Assembly: GCA_010093685.1 (NCBI GenBank)
Contig: MU006222.1
Coordinates: 310,001 to 374,000, forward strand
Direction of reading: 5' to 3'
DNA from: Ophiobolus disseminans
Taxonomy: Eukaryota > Ascomycota > Dothideomycetes > Pleosporales > Phaeosphaeriaceae
Length of the DNA stretch: 64,000 nucleotides
Program-made: the position numbers and the translations under genes
In this document: piece by piece, positions 33,546-44,400 of the stretch
How positions within the stretch are numbered: position 1 is the stretch's first letter
Layout: the number at the start of each line of letters is the position of its first letter
Notes under the pieces: model-generated
What the model was told of the DNA's origin: nothing
What the model saw: the letters and a program-made list of their open reading frames with translations, nothing else
The model's database searches: none

Positions 33546-34405
33546 TCACGACAACGTTAGTTCCACAACCTCGAGCTGCACGGGTATGTTCTGTATGCCC
33601 TGTTCAACTAGAAACGAGTGAGTCGCGTCCTTCGCCGCGGCGATGTGCTCTGCGCGGGTCTTGCTGTTTCCGCTCTGCAGGCTGTAGCTGCTCCACTGCG
33701 CGTCGACATAGACCTGGTACCAATCGCCTTTAAAGGCCACCCTCAGACAGCGTAGGTTTGGGAACATGTTGGTCAGGCCTGTTGCGACCTGCAGTATGTA
33801 GCGGGTGATGACTTTAGGATCAGCATGCGTGCTGGACTCGATGAAGAGGAAGTCTCGCACTAGATGGGCGTAAGAGGGCGCGAGGCAGAGCTTGATAGTG
33901 TCTGGGGTGGCATCGAATTGGAACGGCCGTCCGTAGAACGTGGTTGCGAATTCGGCGTGCACTTGGTGGCACGTACTCATAATGGCACAGCTGGCATGCT
34001 TTGGATACGATGGTTGAATCGGCTCATACTGGGACAAAGGTTGGAAGTTGGTATATGTTCCTGCTGGTTCGAGTCTTGTGGTCTCCCATACTGCGCCAGT
34101 GCGGTTCATGCTATCGCATAGGCAGTTATAGATCATGTCCCGCAGCTCTCGAGGTAGATCGAGGAAGCCTATGGCTTCAGTAGCATTGGCTGACTGCTGC
34201 CACGTAAGGCTTTTAGCACCCTGAAACCGTTAGTGGAGGTCTTGCAGTATCTCCTGGTACTCACTCCTCTGTTGGGACAGAAGAGGCCAAATGTGTAGAC
34301 CGCACCCACAGGGGTGGATTTTCTGCAACGCCAGGCTAGAAGAATACAATGGCACCTGTTTGCCTCTGCGAGACGCTTAAGCGTGCTCGTCATAGGAAGT
34401 GACAT
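33546..34405 (-). CDS. F-box-like protein of a fungal expanded family, two exons
   Basis: Exon 1 is 34405-34265 and exon 2 is 34220-33546, with a 44-nt intron (GTGAGT...TTTCAG, CTAAC branch), giving 271 aa. Exon 2 opens with an F-box-like helix, GFLDLPRELRDMIYNCL, followed by SCAIMSTCHQVHAEFATTFY and a Leu-rich C-terminal half (MFPNLRCLRVAF). The second window copy at 40453-41489 has FLDFPKEIRDMIYHEI, then CAIMRTCRQLHAEFAAMLY, and an intron at the equivalent place. Such proteins may be adaptors of SCF ubiquitin ligases, but the N-terminal motif is only F-box-like and the target is unknown. The exon 1 start (MSLPMTSTLKRLAEANRC) is the first plausible ATG; its Cys-rich sequence (CHCILLAWRCRKS) is unusual. 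Confidence 0.7.
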
Positions 34406-35088
34406 ATCTGTTGTCGTGAGTAGTGAGGATGTTGTTGAAGTGATTGAATCGCGGAGTCGAGAGGTGAGAGCTTGTAAAGATTGAGAAAGAAAGTACCTAG
34501 GTAAGAGGAGCTCGATGGAAACCTTGGAAACCACTCGTCATCCCATGGAAAGATTAAACGAACCTCTATTCCTCTTTCACATTCACAGGCATTGTTTGCG
34601 AGTCTCGCAGGAATTTTGGATGTCCTGAAGAGGTTGCATGTTAAAGAAGATGTCTGACCTTTTCGGGGGCGGGGAGTCCTCGCCACGCCATCATCCTGCC
34701 GTTCCAGACTGGATTAGATTAGTTGTAAGTTTACATGACACTCTTCCCATTCAAAGTTTGTTGGTGGAGGAGTCGAAGAGCGTTGTTCGCGTTCAAGCGT
34801 CTTACTCAGCATCACGCACTGACACCACAACTTCATTCGCGCAATGACGCAGACAAAGCCTCACGTAATGCGACATGGATCCCCAAAGACGTGTGCAATG
34901 GCTAGATGCAATACTTTTAGTAGACACTTGATCATTCACTAATTTTCAGTTGACAGCCAGCTTTCTAGCACAGCGCTCGAACAGCAGGTAAGGACGCGCC
35001 GCACGGCCGGAAGCACGTACAGCCTCTTCCAGCAAACACCGAACCACGTACCTTGCGCAAACGACTACTTCATTTTGAGCGACTCAGG
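34406..35088. promoter_or_regulatory. Divergent promoter region
   Basis: Lies between the F-box-like gene (-) and the membrane protein gene (+). No coding frame supported. Confidence 0.5.
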
Positions 35089-36285
35089 ATGAATCGTAAC
35101 AAAGGCTTTGCACCCTCTCGCGAACCGCTGCAAAACGACACTTCGCTTCATCTCAACCAAGACCGCGTCTCTGGCCCCGTATCGTTCCTCGACCCTACGA
35201 AGGCGCATTTCCACCACGATGCGCGGCCCGACGTCCGATTCAAGTGGACCTCTCGCAACAATCGCAAGGGGAGACACGCCATACTCATCGACCGAACGCC
35301 CTCTGCGATCGACGCGGAGCACACCACACCGCGCCTTACTTCCGCGCCTCGAAGCGTCATGCACAACGTTTGGCGCATGCTCACATACTATCCAGTCTGG
35401 GACGTGTCTTTCGATGTCGCCTACGTCTTCACGATTGGAAGTGTCATCTGGGTGATCAATGCCTTTTTCGTGTGGCTCCCCCTAGTGCGCCCTGACTCGG
35501 AGTTTGAAAATGAAGAACTATATGGCGGTGGTATAACGGCATTCATCGGCGCCACGGTCTTTGAAATTGGTTCTATTTTGCTGATGGCGGAAGCCGTGAA
35601 CGAGAATCGAACTGGCTGCTTCGGTTGGGCATTGGACCGCGCTTTGTCCGAGGAGAGGGAAGGCGAGCCAGCCCTGGGCTTGAGGCCATCAAAGTCGCAT
35701 TGCACCCATCATCATGTGAATAAGCGCAATCTCGTTGGCAGCGGTAGCGAAACCGGTTCGAAAACAAACGCAGAGCCCGACACTGAGGGCAATCGACGCT
35801 CCTGGGTATGGTGGCCATCCAACGAAGAGTTGCGCATGCATTACCTTCACTCTTTAGGCTTCCTCGCGTCGCTGTCCCAGCTGTTTGGCGCCACTATTTT
35901 CTGGATCTCTGGCTTGACTGCACTTCCAGGCATCTACGACCGCATGTCGCGACCCATAACAATCATCTTCTACTGGACCCCACAAGTCATTGGCGGCCTC
36001 GGCTTCATAATCTCCGGTACGCTTTTCATGTTAGAAACACAATCGAAGTGGTGGCAGCCAGCGCCGAAGACACTGGGCTGGTGGATAGGAGCGTGGAATC
36101 TGATAGGGGGCATAGGCTTCACAATATGTCCTGCATTTGGATTCGACAGGAGTAGTTGGGCGCAATATCAGGCTTGCCTCAGCACGTTCTGGGGCAGTTG
36201 GGCTTTCTTGATTGGAAGCGTCATTCAATGGTATGAGAGTTTGCAGAAATTCCCAGTGGAATTGAAGCCAAACGCAGCGATCTAG
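35089..36285 (+). CDS. Multi-span membrane protein of unknown function, 398 aa
   Basis: Single exon from MNRNKGFAPSREPLQND; the TTG codons upstream are not credible starts. After about 95 cytosolic residues come about six hydrophobic segments: FTIGSVIWVINAFFVWLPLV, FIGATVFEIGSILLMAEAV, LGFLASLSQLFGATIFWISG, IIFYWTPQVIGGLGFIISGT, WWIGAWNLIGGIGFTICPAF and LSTFWGSWAFLIGSVIQWYE. A hydrophilic loop with a His cluster (CTHHHVNK) and many charged residues separates segments 2 and 3. Similar proteins occur widely in filamentous fungi as uncharacterised integral membrane proteins. No transport or enzyme signature is visible. Confidence 0.82.
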   Translation: MNRNKGFAPSREPLQNDTSLHLNQDRVSGPVSFLDPTKAHFHHDARPDVRFKWTSRNNRKGRHAILIDRTPSAIDAEHTTPRLTSAPRSVMHNVWRMLTYYPVWDVSFDVAYVFTIGSVIWVINAFFVWLPLVRPDSEFENEELYGGGITAFIGATVFEIGSILLMAEAVNENRTGCFGWALDRALSEEREGEPALGLRPSKSHCTHHHVNKRNLVGSGSETGSKTNAEPDTEGNRRSWVWWPSNEELRMHYLHSLGFLASLSQLFGATIFWISGLTALPGIYDRMSRPITIIFYWTPQVIGGLGFIISGTLFMLETQSKWWQPAPKTLGWWIGAWNLIGGIGFTICPAFGFDRSSWAQYQACLSTFWGSWAFLIGSVIQWYESLQKFPVELKPNAAI

Positions 36286-36497
36286 TAGCGGTGAGTCCTA
36301 TATCGGCTTCTCACATCAATACACCCCAGGTCAATTTCTATGACTCCACGGCCATGCACGCGCTGTTCGTTTCCTGTTATACGTTCTATTCTCTGCCAAG
36401 CACAATATGAACGGCACTCAATCGATACAAAATTAACAGAGATGTGTTTTTATGGTCTGATTGATTAAAAGCTTGCCAGCGCAACTGGTCGTCGGTC

Positions 36498-38411
36498 ATG
36501 GAGATGTGCTATCCCTTCTCTCACTCGCCTTATTCACGACAAACGCAAGGTATATTTGAAATCGCGGTGAGTATCGATTTACTACCACGTGTTCCGCAAC
36601 AGAAAAGCACCATCATGTCTACACCACTCCTTTGGACACTTCCACTACACGCCTGCGCTCAGCGATAAGCGATACATTGGACAAAAGCGGTGACAGCGAA
36701 GGAACTGCCATCAGGAAAGACGCGCTACGTATATACAAGAGAGAGGAGCTACCAATCGTGTATACAGCCCCTGGACTTCGAGTACCCGGACTCATGGATG
36801 TGCCGCTTGGAAACAGGGGAGACAGTGGAGTTGACAATGTTGTGGACTGGGAGGGCGAGGGCGACAGAACACACCCGTTCAACTGGCCTAAGCGGAAGAA
36901 GGCGTTGATTATCGGGTGCTTGTTCTTGATGTCCATTGTTTCGTAAGTACTCTATTCATGATTTGATACTTTCGCTAATCCCATCAGTCCGTTCACGTCA
37001 TCCGTCATTGCACCGGCACTTCCAAACATCATGATCGACTATAAGACCTCGAATCAGTATCTGTCCTCCTTCGTCCTCTCGGTATACGTCCTTGGCTACG
37101 CTGCTGGTCCACTACTCATTTCACCACTGTCCGAGCTCTACGGCCGCGTTCCTCTATACCACATCTGTAACGTCGTCTTCACGATATGCACCTGGCGCTG
37201 TGCTTATAGCACCAGTCTACGAGACCTTGCGATCCTTCGTTTCTTCGCTGGCGTTGGCAGCAGTAGCGTCTTCGCTTTGGTGCCGTCTAGTATCGCAGAC
37301 ATGGTAGTTAAAGAGAAAAGAGGTGCGGCTTTCGCAGTCATCGCCATCGCCTACAATCTTGGACCAGCACTGAGTCCCACAGCCGGCAGTTACATCAACG
37401 CTGCTTGGGGTTGGAAATGGATCTTCCATGTCACAGCCATCATGGGTGGCGCTGTCACTCTTCTCGCTATCCCCCTCCTATGGGAGACGTACGAACCAGT
37501 TCTGCTCCGACGAAAGGCACAGAAACAGAGTAAAAGCACCGGGAACCCGCATCTGCGATCCCGTTTGGACGTCGAAGTAGGATCAAACAAGCTCAAAATT
37601 CTTAGTCGAGCGATGGTTATGCCGCTCCGCATGCTACTCGCCCCGTCTATCGTACTCATCTGCTTCATCACAGCAGTTGGCTATGGATGGCTATATATCC
37701 TTTACTCCACGCTTCCTGTCACATTCCTTACCACGTACGGCTGGGCACCAAAGAAGATTGGCCTCGCTTATCTGGGCGCCGCCGTCGGTAACCTGATCGG
37801 CATGGTGGCAGGTGGAGGAATCAGCGACGCAATTGTGAAGCGCAAAGCGGCCAAGAGCGACCACAGACCGGAGAATCGGCTGCTACCCATGATCTTCATG
37901 TGGCCGCTTGTTGGAGTCGGTCTCATTATCTATGGATGGACCGCGCATTATGCCGTGCATTGGATTGGGCCAATGATTGGCACGGCAATCTTCGGAGCTG
38001 GCGCGATGTCTGCTATCGTGAGTTGTTTTATCCTCTTCCTCGCAAGTCACTAACGCATCGCAGTTCTTCACAGGCACGTACATCGTCGACGCATATCCCT
38101 TACACTCCGCTTCAGGCATGGCAGCCTCATCCGTCCTTCGGTCGCTCATTGGCGGTCTCGCGCCGCTGTTCGCAACGAAGCTATACCAAAAACTCAATGT
38201 TGGGTGGGCATTCTCTCTACTAGCCTTCATCTCATTAGCGTTCGCCCCTATCCCTTGGGTCTGTTATCGGTACGGCGAGAAATGGAGACGAAAGGAAAGA
38301 GTCGGCGAGAGAACGGACGTTGAAGATCGTGAAACGGGGGCGGCCGAACCAGCTGGAGCAGAGCTTGACTCATTGCCCAGGACGAACGAAGTGGGGAGGG
38401 CTGAGGTGTAA
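36498..38411 (+). CDS. MFS multidrug/H+ antiporter (DHA1-like), four exons
   Basis: Exons are 36498-36566, 36608-36942, 36988-38017 and 38064-38411, giving about 593 aa. The last two introns (45 and 46 nt, GTAAGT and GTGAGT donors) are clear. The first (41 nt, GTGAGT...GAAAAG) is inferred, because the frame before KSGDSEGTAIRK has no ATG of its own; splicing supplies MEMCYPFSHSPYSRQ. After about 120 cytosolic residues come 12 predicted helices. MFS marks are SELYGRVPLYHICNVVF (loop 2-3), LRDLAILRFFAGVGSSS and AWGWKWIFHVTAIMGG. A charged central loop and a charged C-terminal tail are present. The family exports drugs, toxins or metabolites across the plasma membrane. No biosynthetic cluster surrounds it. 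Confidence 0.88.
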
Positions 38412-38725
38412 GGCACGAAGTTGTCGGGGTTTATTGTGGTTGCAGATTGAGCTGTGGATGTAAGTAAGGTGATTTCGAGGCAATCATCATCTTCATCACA
38501 CTCGCTCGAGGCTTTGTTTCACATGCCCGCGAAGCAACATAGTAACACCCTGTACTCTATTATGCTATACTAACTTCAGATTGCACACCATCACCGTTGT
38601 CTCCGGTCACCCACTCCATGCACGTGATGCTCATCCGTTTGCACATCATCAACAGTTTCCAACATGCATTTTCACAACAACGTCACGCCTGCATTTCGCA
38701 CCTCGCTCGCATCGCAAAACTCTGC
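38412..38725. other. Intergenic region
   Basis: 3' region of the MFS gene and leader of the BTB gene. In-frame ATGs at 38618 and 38627 could extend the BTB protein by up to 36 residues. Confidence 0.45.
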
Positions 38726-39904
38726 ATGAAGCGCAACCGCAGCCTTTCTCCTCCCCCCTCAACACCCGGAACTCGCTCGACTATGGCCCAACAATTGTCC
38801 CTACCCAGACGCAGCCTTTCCCCTCCACCAGCAACAATCGAACCTTGTTCAACCATGGCGCAGCAAATGTCTCTGCTCAAACCCAGCTCCTACTTCCAAA
38901 CCGCCATAGCCGACCCATCAAAGAAGATGACCGCTCTCCCACGCCCAACATACCTCTCCGGCACGCCATCGTCCCCCACACCTCCTCCGCCCAGCGGCAC
39001 CCTCAAAATCACCGTCGGCACAGACCCATTCCAGCGCACATGGCACCTCCCCAAAGCCCTGCTCGCACGACACTCCACGCACCTCGCTAAGCTCTGCTCA
39101 AACCCATACCGCAAAGAAGTCCTCCTCCCCGACATCGACGCCCGCGCCTTTGCAAACTTCGTAGACTACATACACAGCAGCATATACAGCCTAAACGACA
39201 AAGTCCCCGACTTCCGCCGCTTACGCGCATCCACAGAAGCAGCCGTGCTGGGAAGTAACTTGGGTGCGAAAGACTACGCTGACGCGGCGATTCGACAGCT
39301 ACACGCCTCGTTCGAGCCGCTCGCACGCCTGCGCACCAGCAATGCGAAGCGCTCGCTCATCCGCGCCTCGGACATCGAGTACGTGTGTCGCAGCGACGTG
39401 GATGGCGTGAGGCGGCTGTTCTTCGACGGCGTGGCGAGTCACTGGATGCAGCGCGAGGTGCTGAACATGGTGAATGAGATGGACTTCAAGGGGGATACGG
39501 TTACGTGGGCGCAGGTGTATGACGAGTATGAGGAGTTTCGGACGCGGATGAGAGAAACGCTGGGTATCGTGGATATGAGTCGCTCCGCACTGTTGAGGCC
39601 GGTTGCGGAGTATCTTGTGCGGCTGCCTGTGCCGGATGAGGTTATTAGGGGCGAAGAAGACGGTGGTATGGAGGAAGGGAAAGGAGGGCGTGAGCGTGGA
39701 CGGCTGATGCTGAGACCAATGTCTAGATTCTCGGGTCTGATGAGGACGAAGTCGAGGCCGAGAGGGAGGGCAGCGACAGAAGAGTTGGATACGGATGCTA
39801 TGCGAGCTTGGGCGGCGGATGTGACGTCTGGTTTGAGTCGCGGTGGCGAAGTGGCGGTTGAGGGTGTTGACGATGGGTGGGAAGCTATGGAAGAGACAAC
39901 TTAA
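38726..39904 (+). CDS. BTB/POZ domain protein, 392 aa
   Basis: Single exon. The start at MKRNRSLSPPPSTPG was preferred; an in-frame ATG at 38618 is an alternative. Residues 5-52 hold two tandem 24-residue copies of RSLSPPPxTxxxxSTMAQQxSL. The BTB-like domain begins around 85 (GTLKITVGTDPFQRTWHLPK) and includes LLPDIDARAFANFVDYIHSS. A helical region follows (RTSNAKRSLIRASDIEYVCR), then a basic low-complexity tail. BTB proteins of this kind mediate protein-protein contacts, sometimes as cullin-3 adaptors; the partner is unknown. AATAAA at 40093 lies about 190 nt after the stop. Confidence 0.78.
   Translation: MKRNRSLSPPPSTPGTRSTMAQQLSLPRRSLSPPPATIEPCSTMAQQMSLLKPSSYFQTAIADPSKKMTALPRPTYLSGTPSSPTPPPPSGTLKITVGTDPFQRTWHLPKALLARHSTHLAKLCSNPYRKEVLLPDIDARAFANFVDYIHSSIYSLNDKVPDFRRLRASTEAAVLGSNLGAKDYADAAIRQLHASFEPLARLRTSNAKRSLIRASDIEYVCRSDVDGVRRLFFDGVASHWMQREVLNMVNEMDFKGDTVTWAQVYDEYEEFRTRMRETLGIVDMSRSALLRPVAEYLVRLPVPDEVIRGEEDGGMEEGKGGRERGRLMLRPMSRFSGLMRTKSRPRGRAATEELDTDAMRAWAADVTSGLSRGGEVAVEGVDDGWEAMEETT
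38738..38881 (+). repeat. 72-nt tandem duplication in the BTB gene
   Basis: Copy 1 is 38738-38809 and copy 2 is 38810-38881. Both begin CGCAGCCTTT and encode 24 residues each, RSLSPPP...STMAQQ.SL. They have diverged at many third positions, so the event is not recent. Confidence 0.85.
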
Positions 39905-40452
39905 GGAATATGCACTGAGCATGCTTGGATGGTTTCGTGTCGCCTTGATGGCGATGCTGGTTACTCATCACATCGACGTTCACCGTACATGTTCCGCCTT
40001 CCCTGCATGTTTCTCACAGCTTTCACATACGGTATCTCTGCATTCCTGGATTTGAACAGGCTGCCTCTGTGCACTACATGAAGCTATATTGAAATAAAGA
40101 TCTTCCAGTGTCCACATGTAATGCGATTTGTTAGAGCAAGTGGGTCAATTTTGAGAGCCCATAATTGAACAATCTGTGATCTCTCCGAGATCAAGTCCAT
40201 AGTGTTTGAACTGCAAACTTGACAATCGGGAACTGCTTAAGAAGCATGAACATATGCGGATGGCGGGGGTGGACATGATTGACATGACGAGCAACAAAGC
40301 TACCTACACGCTTAGTCAGCCACGCTTGTGAACTCCGCCACGATTACCAGGTAGCACTCTCTCCCACTTTTACTTTCCCACTTTCTCAGATTGTAGCACA
40401 AAATTAAGGAGGAGACAACAACTGAAGTCCGTTCAGACGTTAAATAAGGTGA
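39905..40452. other. Intergenic region
   Basis: Contains AATAAA at 40093-40098, the likely poly(A) signal of the BTB gene. No coding frame supported. Confidence 0.5.
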
Positions 40453-41489
40453 ATGGTACCCACACAGAGTGCAAAGCCGCCGTGGCGACGTGGGAAGCAA
40501 GCGTGGCGGCTGGGACCTTTGCCCTCAGAACCGGACCGCTGCGTTTTGATCGAACCCGATGCTTGGGGACCCCGATCAGAGAATGTAAAAGCGACGGTCA
40601 AGTTTTGCAAGCAGTCTGGAAAGCGCGTGCGTTTCTAGCTCCCTAAACAGCGCCTACCAACTAACGAATACAGACCAAAGTTGATGTGAAATGGGAGTCT
40701 TCTAGGAAGATCGGACCCGAAGCGAGTTTCCTCGATTTCCCAAAAGAGATTCGCGATATGATCTATCATGAAATTTGTGCGGATCTAAAGAGAGAGGGCG
40801 TGAGGTGGGCAGCGACTGCACCCAGAAACGGAGCCAGAGACAGGACATACGTCGCGACGAAAGGAAAGAGGCCAAGCAGTCCATACAGAAGCGACAAGCC
40901 TGTCAACAGACCTACGGTATTCGCCGACTGCGCCATCATGCGCACATGTCGTCAACTCCATGCCGAGTTCGCCGCGATGCTGTATGCTCAACCGCTCCAG
41001 TTCACTAGGGTCCAAGCAGGTCTCAGTGAGATACCCATCTCGCCACTATACGCAAGCCTTGTAAGCACCATCTTTGCGGCTTCCTCGAGTCTCAATCAGC
41101 CGAAGTGCGACAATTCGTGGCGCAAGCAGCTTGAAGTCGCCAGCGATCTGTCCAGACTGTTCCCCAAAGCTACGGTCATACGCCTAGGATGGTGGGTAAC
41201 GCGTTGCCCCGAAGATCCCGTAACGTTGACGCAGAATAATCCGGCGGCGTGGGATGCAGCTGTTGCTGCAGCTGAAGAGTCGATTAAGAGGGCGAAACGG
41301 AAAGCGGGTGTGCTGATTATTCCGCGCATCCTCGAGGTCGTGCAGCTCGAAGGGACCCGCGAGAATGGGCGGGGTTTTCCAAATCAGTACAGTGAGGTCG
41401 AAAGCATGCCTACGCCTATCACCGAGGCGATTACCAAGTTGCGCGGCAAGCAACCGCCAGGGAGGGTGTTGCGCACGAGGAAGACGTGA
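40453..41489 (+). CDS. F-box-like protein, paralog of the gene at 33.5-34.4 kb, two exons
   Basis: Exon 1 is 40453-40626 and exon 2 is 40674-41489; the 47-nt intron (GTGCGT...ATACAG, CTAAC branch) falls in phase 0, giving 329 aa. Exon 1 is basic and Trp/Pro-rich (MVPTQSAKPPWRRGKQAWR). Exon 2 has the F-box-like helix FLDFPKEIRDMIYHEI, then DCAIMRTCRQLHAEFAAMLY and a C-terminal part with LFPKATVIRLGWWV. The layout, motif order and intron position match the 33546-34405 gene, but much of the length has diverged. It may be an adaptor in ubiquitin ligation; this is family inference only. It is followed by the first 5-kb gene-free stretch. Confidence 0.7.
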
Positions 41490-44400
41490 ACAGTATGTTT
41501 GACTCGGCATCGCTCATGTCAGCATGTGTGATGTGTGCATAGATAGACATACGTCCCATATCCAAGACAAGCCTGACATGGCGAAGGGCGCTTCGAGCAT
41601 GTGGATCGAGCAAGCATCGGCATCACATACTTCCTTTGTTAGCAACACTTTCGTCTCGTCATCCGTTGACGTGGGCTCCTGCCTCTCCAAACATAGTCTT
41701 CACGCAAATATCTTGAGATGAGGCCAGCTTCATGGAAATAGTACTTGTGGTCGGCAACGTCAAGACCCGATCTCAAAATAGCATCATGTCTTTGTTTGCT
41801 GACGGCGCGGGTAGCACATCTGCATTATGCGCTCTTCTACCCCGCAATGCTTTTATGTGGGTGACTGAAGTGGGTGCGACTAGACATTCGCATTGCGGGT
41901 CGCAGTGCAGTGGTTGGGAAGTTGGTGGTCGCCAAGTTGAAGATCGCTGGCCTCGCCGCCGCTGTCAGCGTTTCTGCATGTTTCGTACATGGGCCGGGAG
42001 GTGCTGATGCTGCGTTTGGATTCCTACTGGTCGTTATTCTGGCCGTTGATGTTGATATGCAGGTCTGTTTGTCTCGCAGGTGTGCCGCGTACGACGATGT
42101 GTGAACGGATGTGAATCTGACGGCATTCAAATGAGTGCCACCAGCGTCTAGGTAGACGATCCGGCTGTGATACAATGATTCTGTAAGTTTAGACATTCTG
42201 AGCGGTAGCTTGCCGACTTGTGGTGTTGGTGTGTAGATCGGTCGCTGCAGGCTGGTTGCGTACCTGACCTCGCCGCATACACACAGTTACCACCAGCGTT
42301 TACAGACACTATACAGACCAGTAGCCTGTGCAGCAGCTGAATTCCTTTCTTACCTCTGTTATCTGAGGGCGTCGGGTTGGTGCGAAGGTGCCTTGCATCC
42401 TTGGTGTGTACCACTGAAGACACACATTTCTCTTATCCCACCTACAGCCTCGCCATAACCACGCCGCTACCAGTCACCAGTGTTGGGTCCTATTTGAGCA
42501 AACATTCCTATTTGTGGAGTCGGCCTGGGTGCGTACTGCAATCTGAAAGCCAACATCCGTAAGGCTGGAACCGTACCCGCCGTGCGGGAAACAACCTTTC
42601 TTCAGGCCACCCCCCGCATTGCGTATCCACGCATACATACCTGCGCCCGGGCCCGTGTTCAGATCTCGGAGCTCGGACGAGGACCTGGCGGCCGCTATTT
42701 GAGCATACGTAAGTTGGCGGCGCAACGGCATTCTTCTCGAAGTCTGATGCTCGCCTACTTTAAGCGTGTGAAAAGCGCATCCTGCCCAGGTGTCGTAAGC
42801 CGGTTTCGCTCAGAATACCTAGGATGACACTACTGTGCCGCTGGATTCAAGGCTGTTTCATACTGATGGTATTTTGAAGCTGGAGGTGGTGAGCGGAGGC
42901 CAATGATGCGGTTGGTGGATGTTCCGTGGCTATGTATACCTACAGCCGCCGGGCCTATCTAAGCGCGAGGCGCTGTATGCACGACCTTGAGACGGGTGAC
43001 CATGGACAGCTGGTAGAGACTTTCAATGCATCATGAGATCTGGGCATGCAGTTCGCATGTGGTTGCTGTTGGGTGTAGCTGATGGCCATCCAATTCGGTT
43101 AGGCGCAAACCTAGGAAGGTGCGGCAGGTTGGAAAGAGTAGCCCGTCACGTGAGAGTTGCATCGCACACGGCATCTTCAACCGCAACACACCTCCATCTA
43201 AAGATCAGTACAATGTCGAAAACCTCGTAGTTGATATTGGGTGGGTTAATGAACAAGTGCTCGGAGAGAGAGACTGCATAGACCGTGATTCTACATGGTG
43301 ACAGGCCGGCTGCGTACCTATGAAGGCATGTTTGCATTTCATCACTAATATCATCAAAGCTTCTACAGACGGGTCGGAATTCAGGGATCCGCTGCGTTTC
43401 CGTAGCCCAGCCAAACTGTTCGAACTTTATAGCACAAGTTTGTTGACCACTGGTGCATAGGTAGGCGGGTGGCGTTGAGCGATCACTCGTAGTGAAGCGA
43501 CTTGGAAACTTACCAGTCAACTGTCACGGCAGGGGATACTTTGACTCGTCTCACAAGAATGAGCAGGTTGACACGTCCCGCCCGAAATTGCCCAGGTGGT
43601 GGAATGTAGAATTGCATTTGGTCGCACGTAGATCTTAGAATGTTGCTGTCTGGCTGTCGACGCATGGAGGGCAATTCTTGACTCACGGACGCTGATCCTT
43701 GGTGCTGCATTCACATCACATTACGTGGAAAGACTTTCTCGTGGGATGTCTCTGGTGATCGACATGACGCAGCATGATGGATGAGACGACGTTGGGTACG
43801 GATCTGACCTCAACGTAGATCAACCACAGGGTACTCATATCTTCCAACGTCAATCATGAAAGTATACCAGCATCGTAATCGAGGTACAATGATTTGTGAG
43901 TACTTGTGATCCACGCAGCGTGATGATCATCCATGGGCAAAGAGCTTTGATATCTGACAAATCGATGTTGCCTCCCTTGATGCTTCCTAGGTACCATCCA
44001 ACCAGTGCTGTACATCACTTTCCTAGGTAGCCGGCAATTGTTGTTGCTGGCAGTTGGTTGAGCGTAGCAGGGGAGTGCCTCATGCCCAACAACGCAACAC
44101 GAACGAGGCAGATATGCAGCTGCAACAAATCATTGGTGCTAGCCGAGACTAAGGGAGTCTGGAATGGTTAGGTAGCTGTCCTCCAAATATCTCTTTTTTG
44201 CGTCAATAAGTGGCGTTTCTGCCTCTCATGGACACCACGTTGCCAGATCGTATGTACAAGTTCCTTTAGCTCAGGCTCTAGATTCAGGTGGTCTCGCTGA
44301 ATCAGAGCTTAACTCGTTAGACGGATGACAGTGGAGCATTGTCAGAAAGCCTTCGGTGGGACTTATCGATAAGACTTAGACTTTATACCCCTTACGCTCT

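Noticed and set aside
36498..41489. Possible secondary-metabolite cluster around the MFS transporter
   Set aside because: No polyketide synthase, peptide synthetase, terpene cyclase or tailoring enzymes lie nearby.
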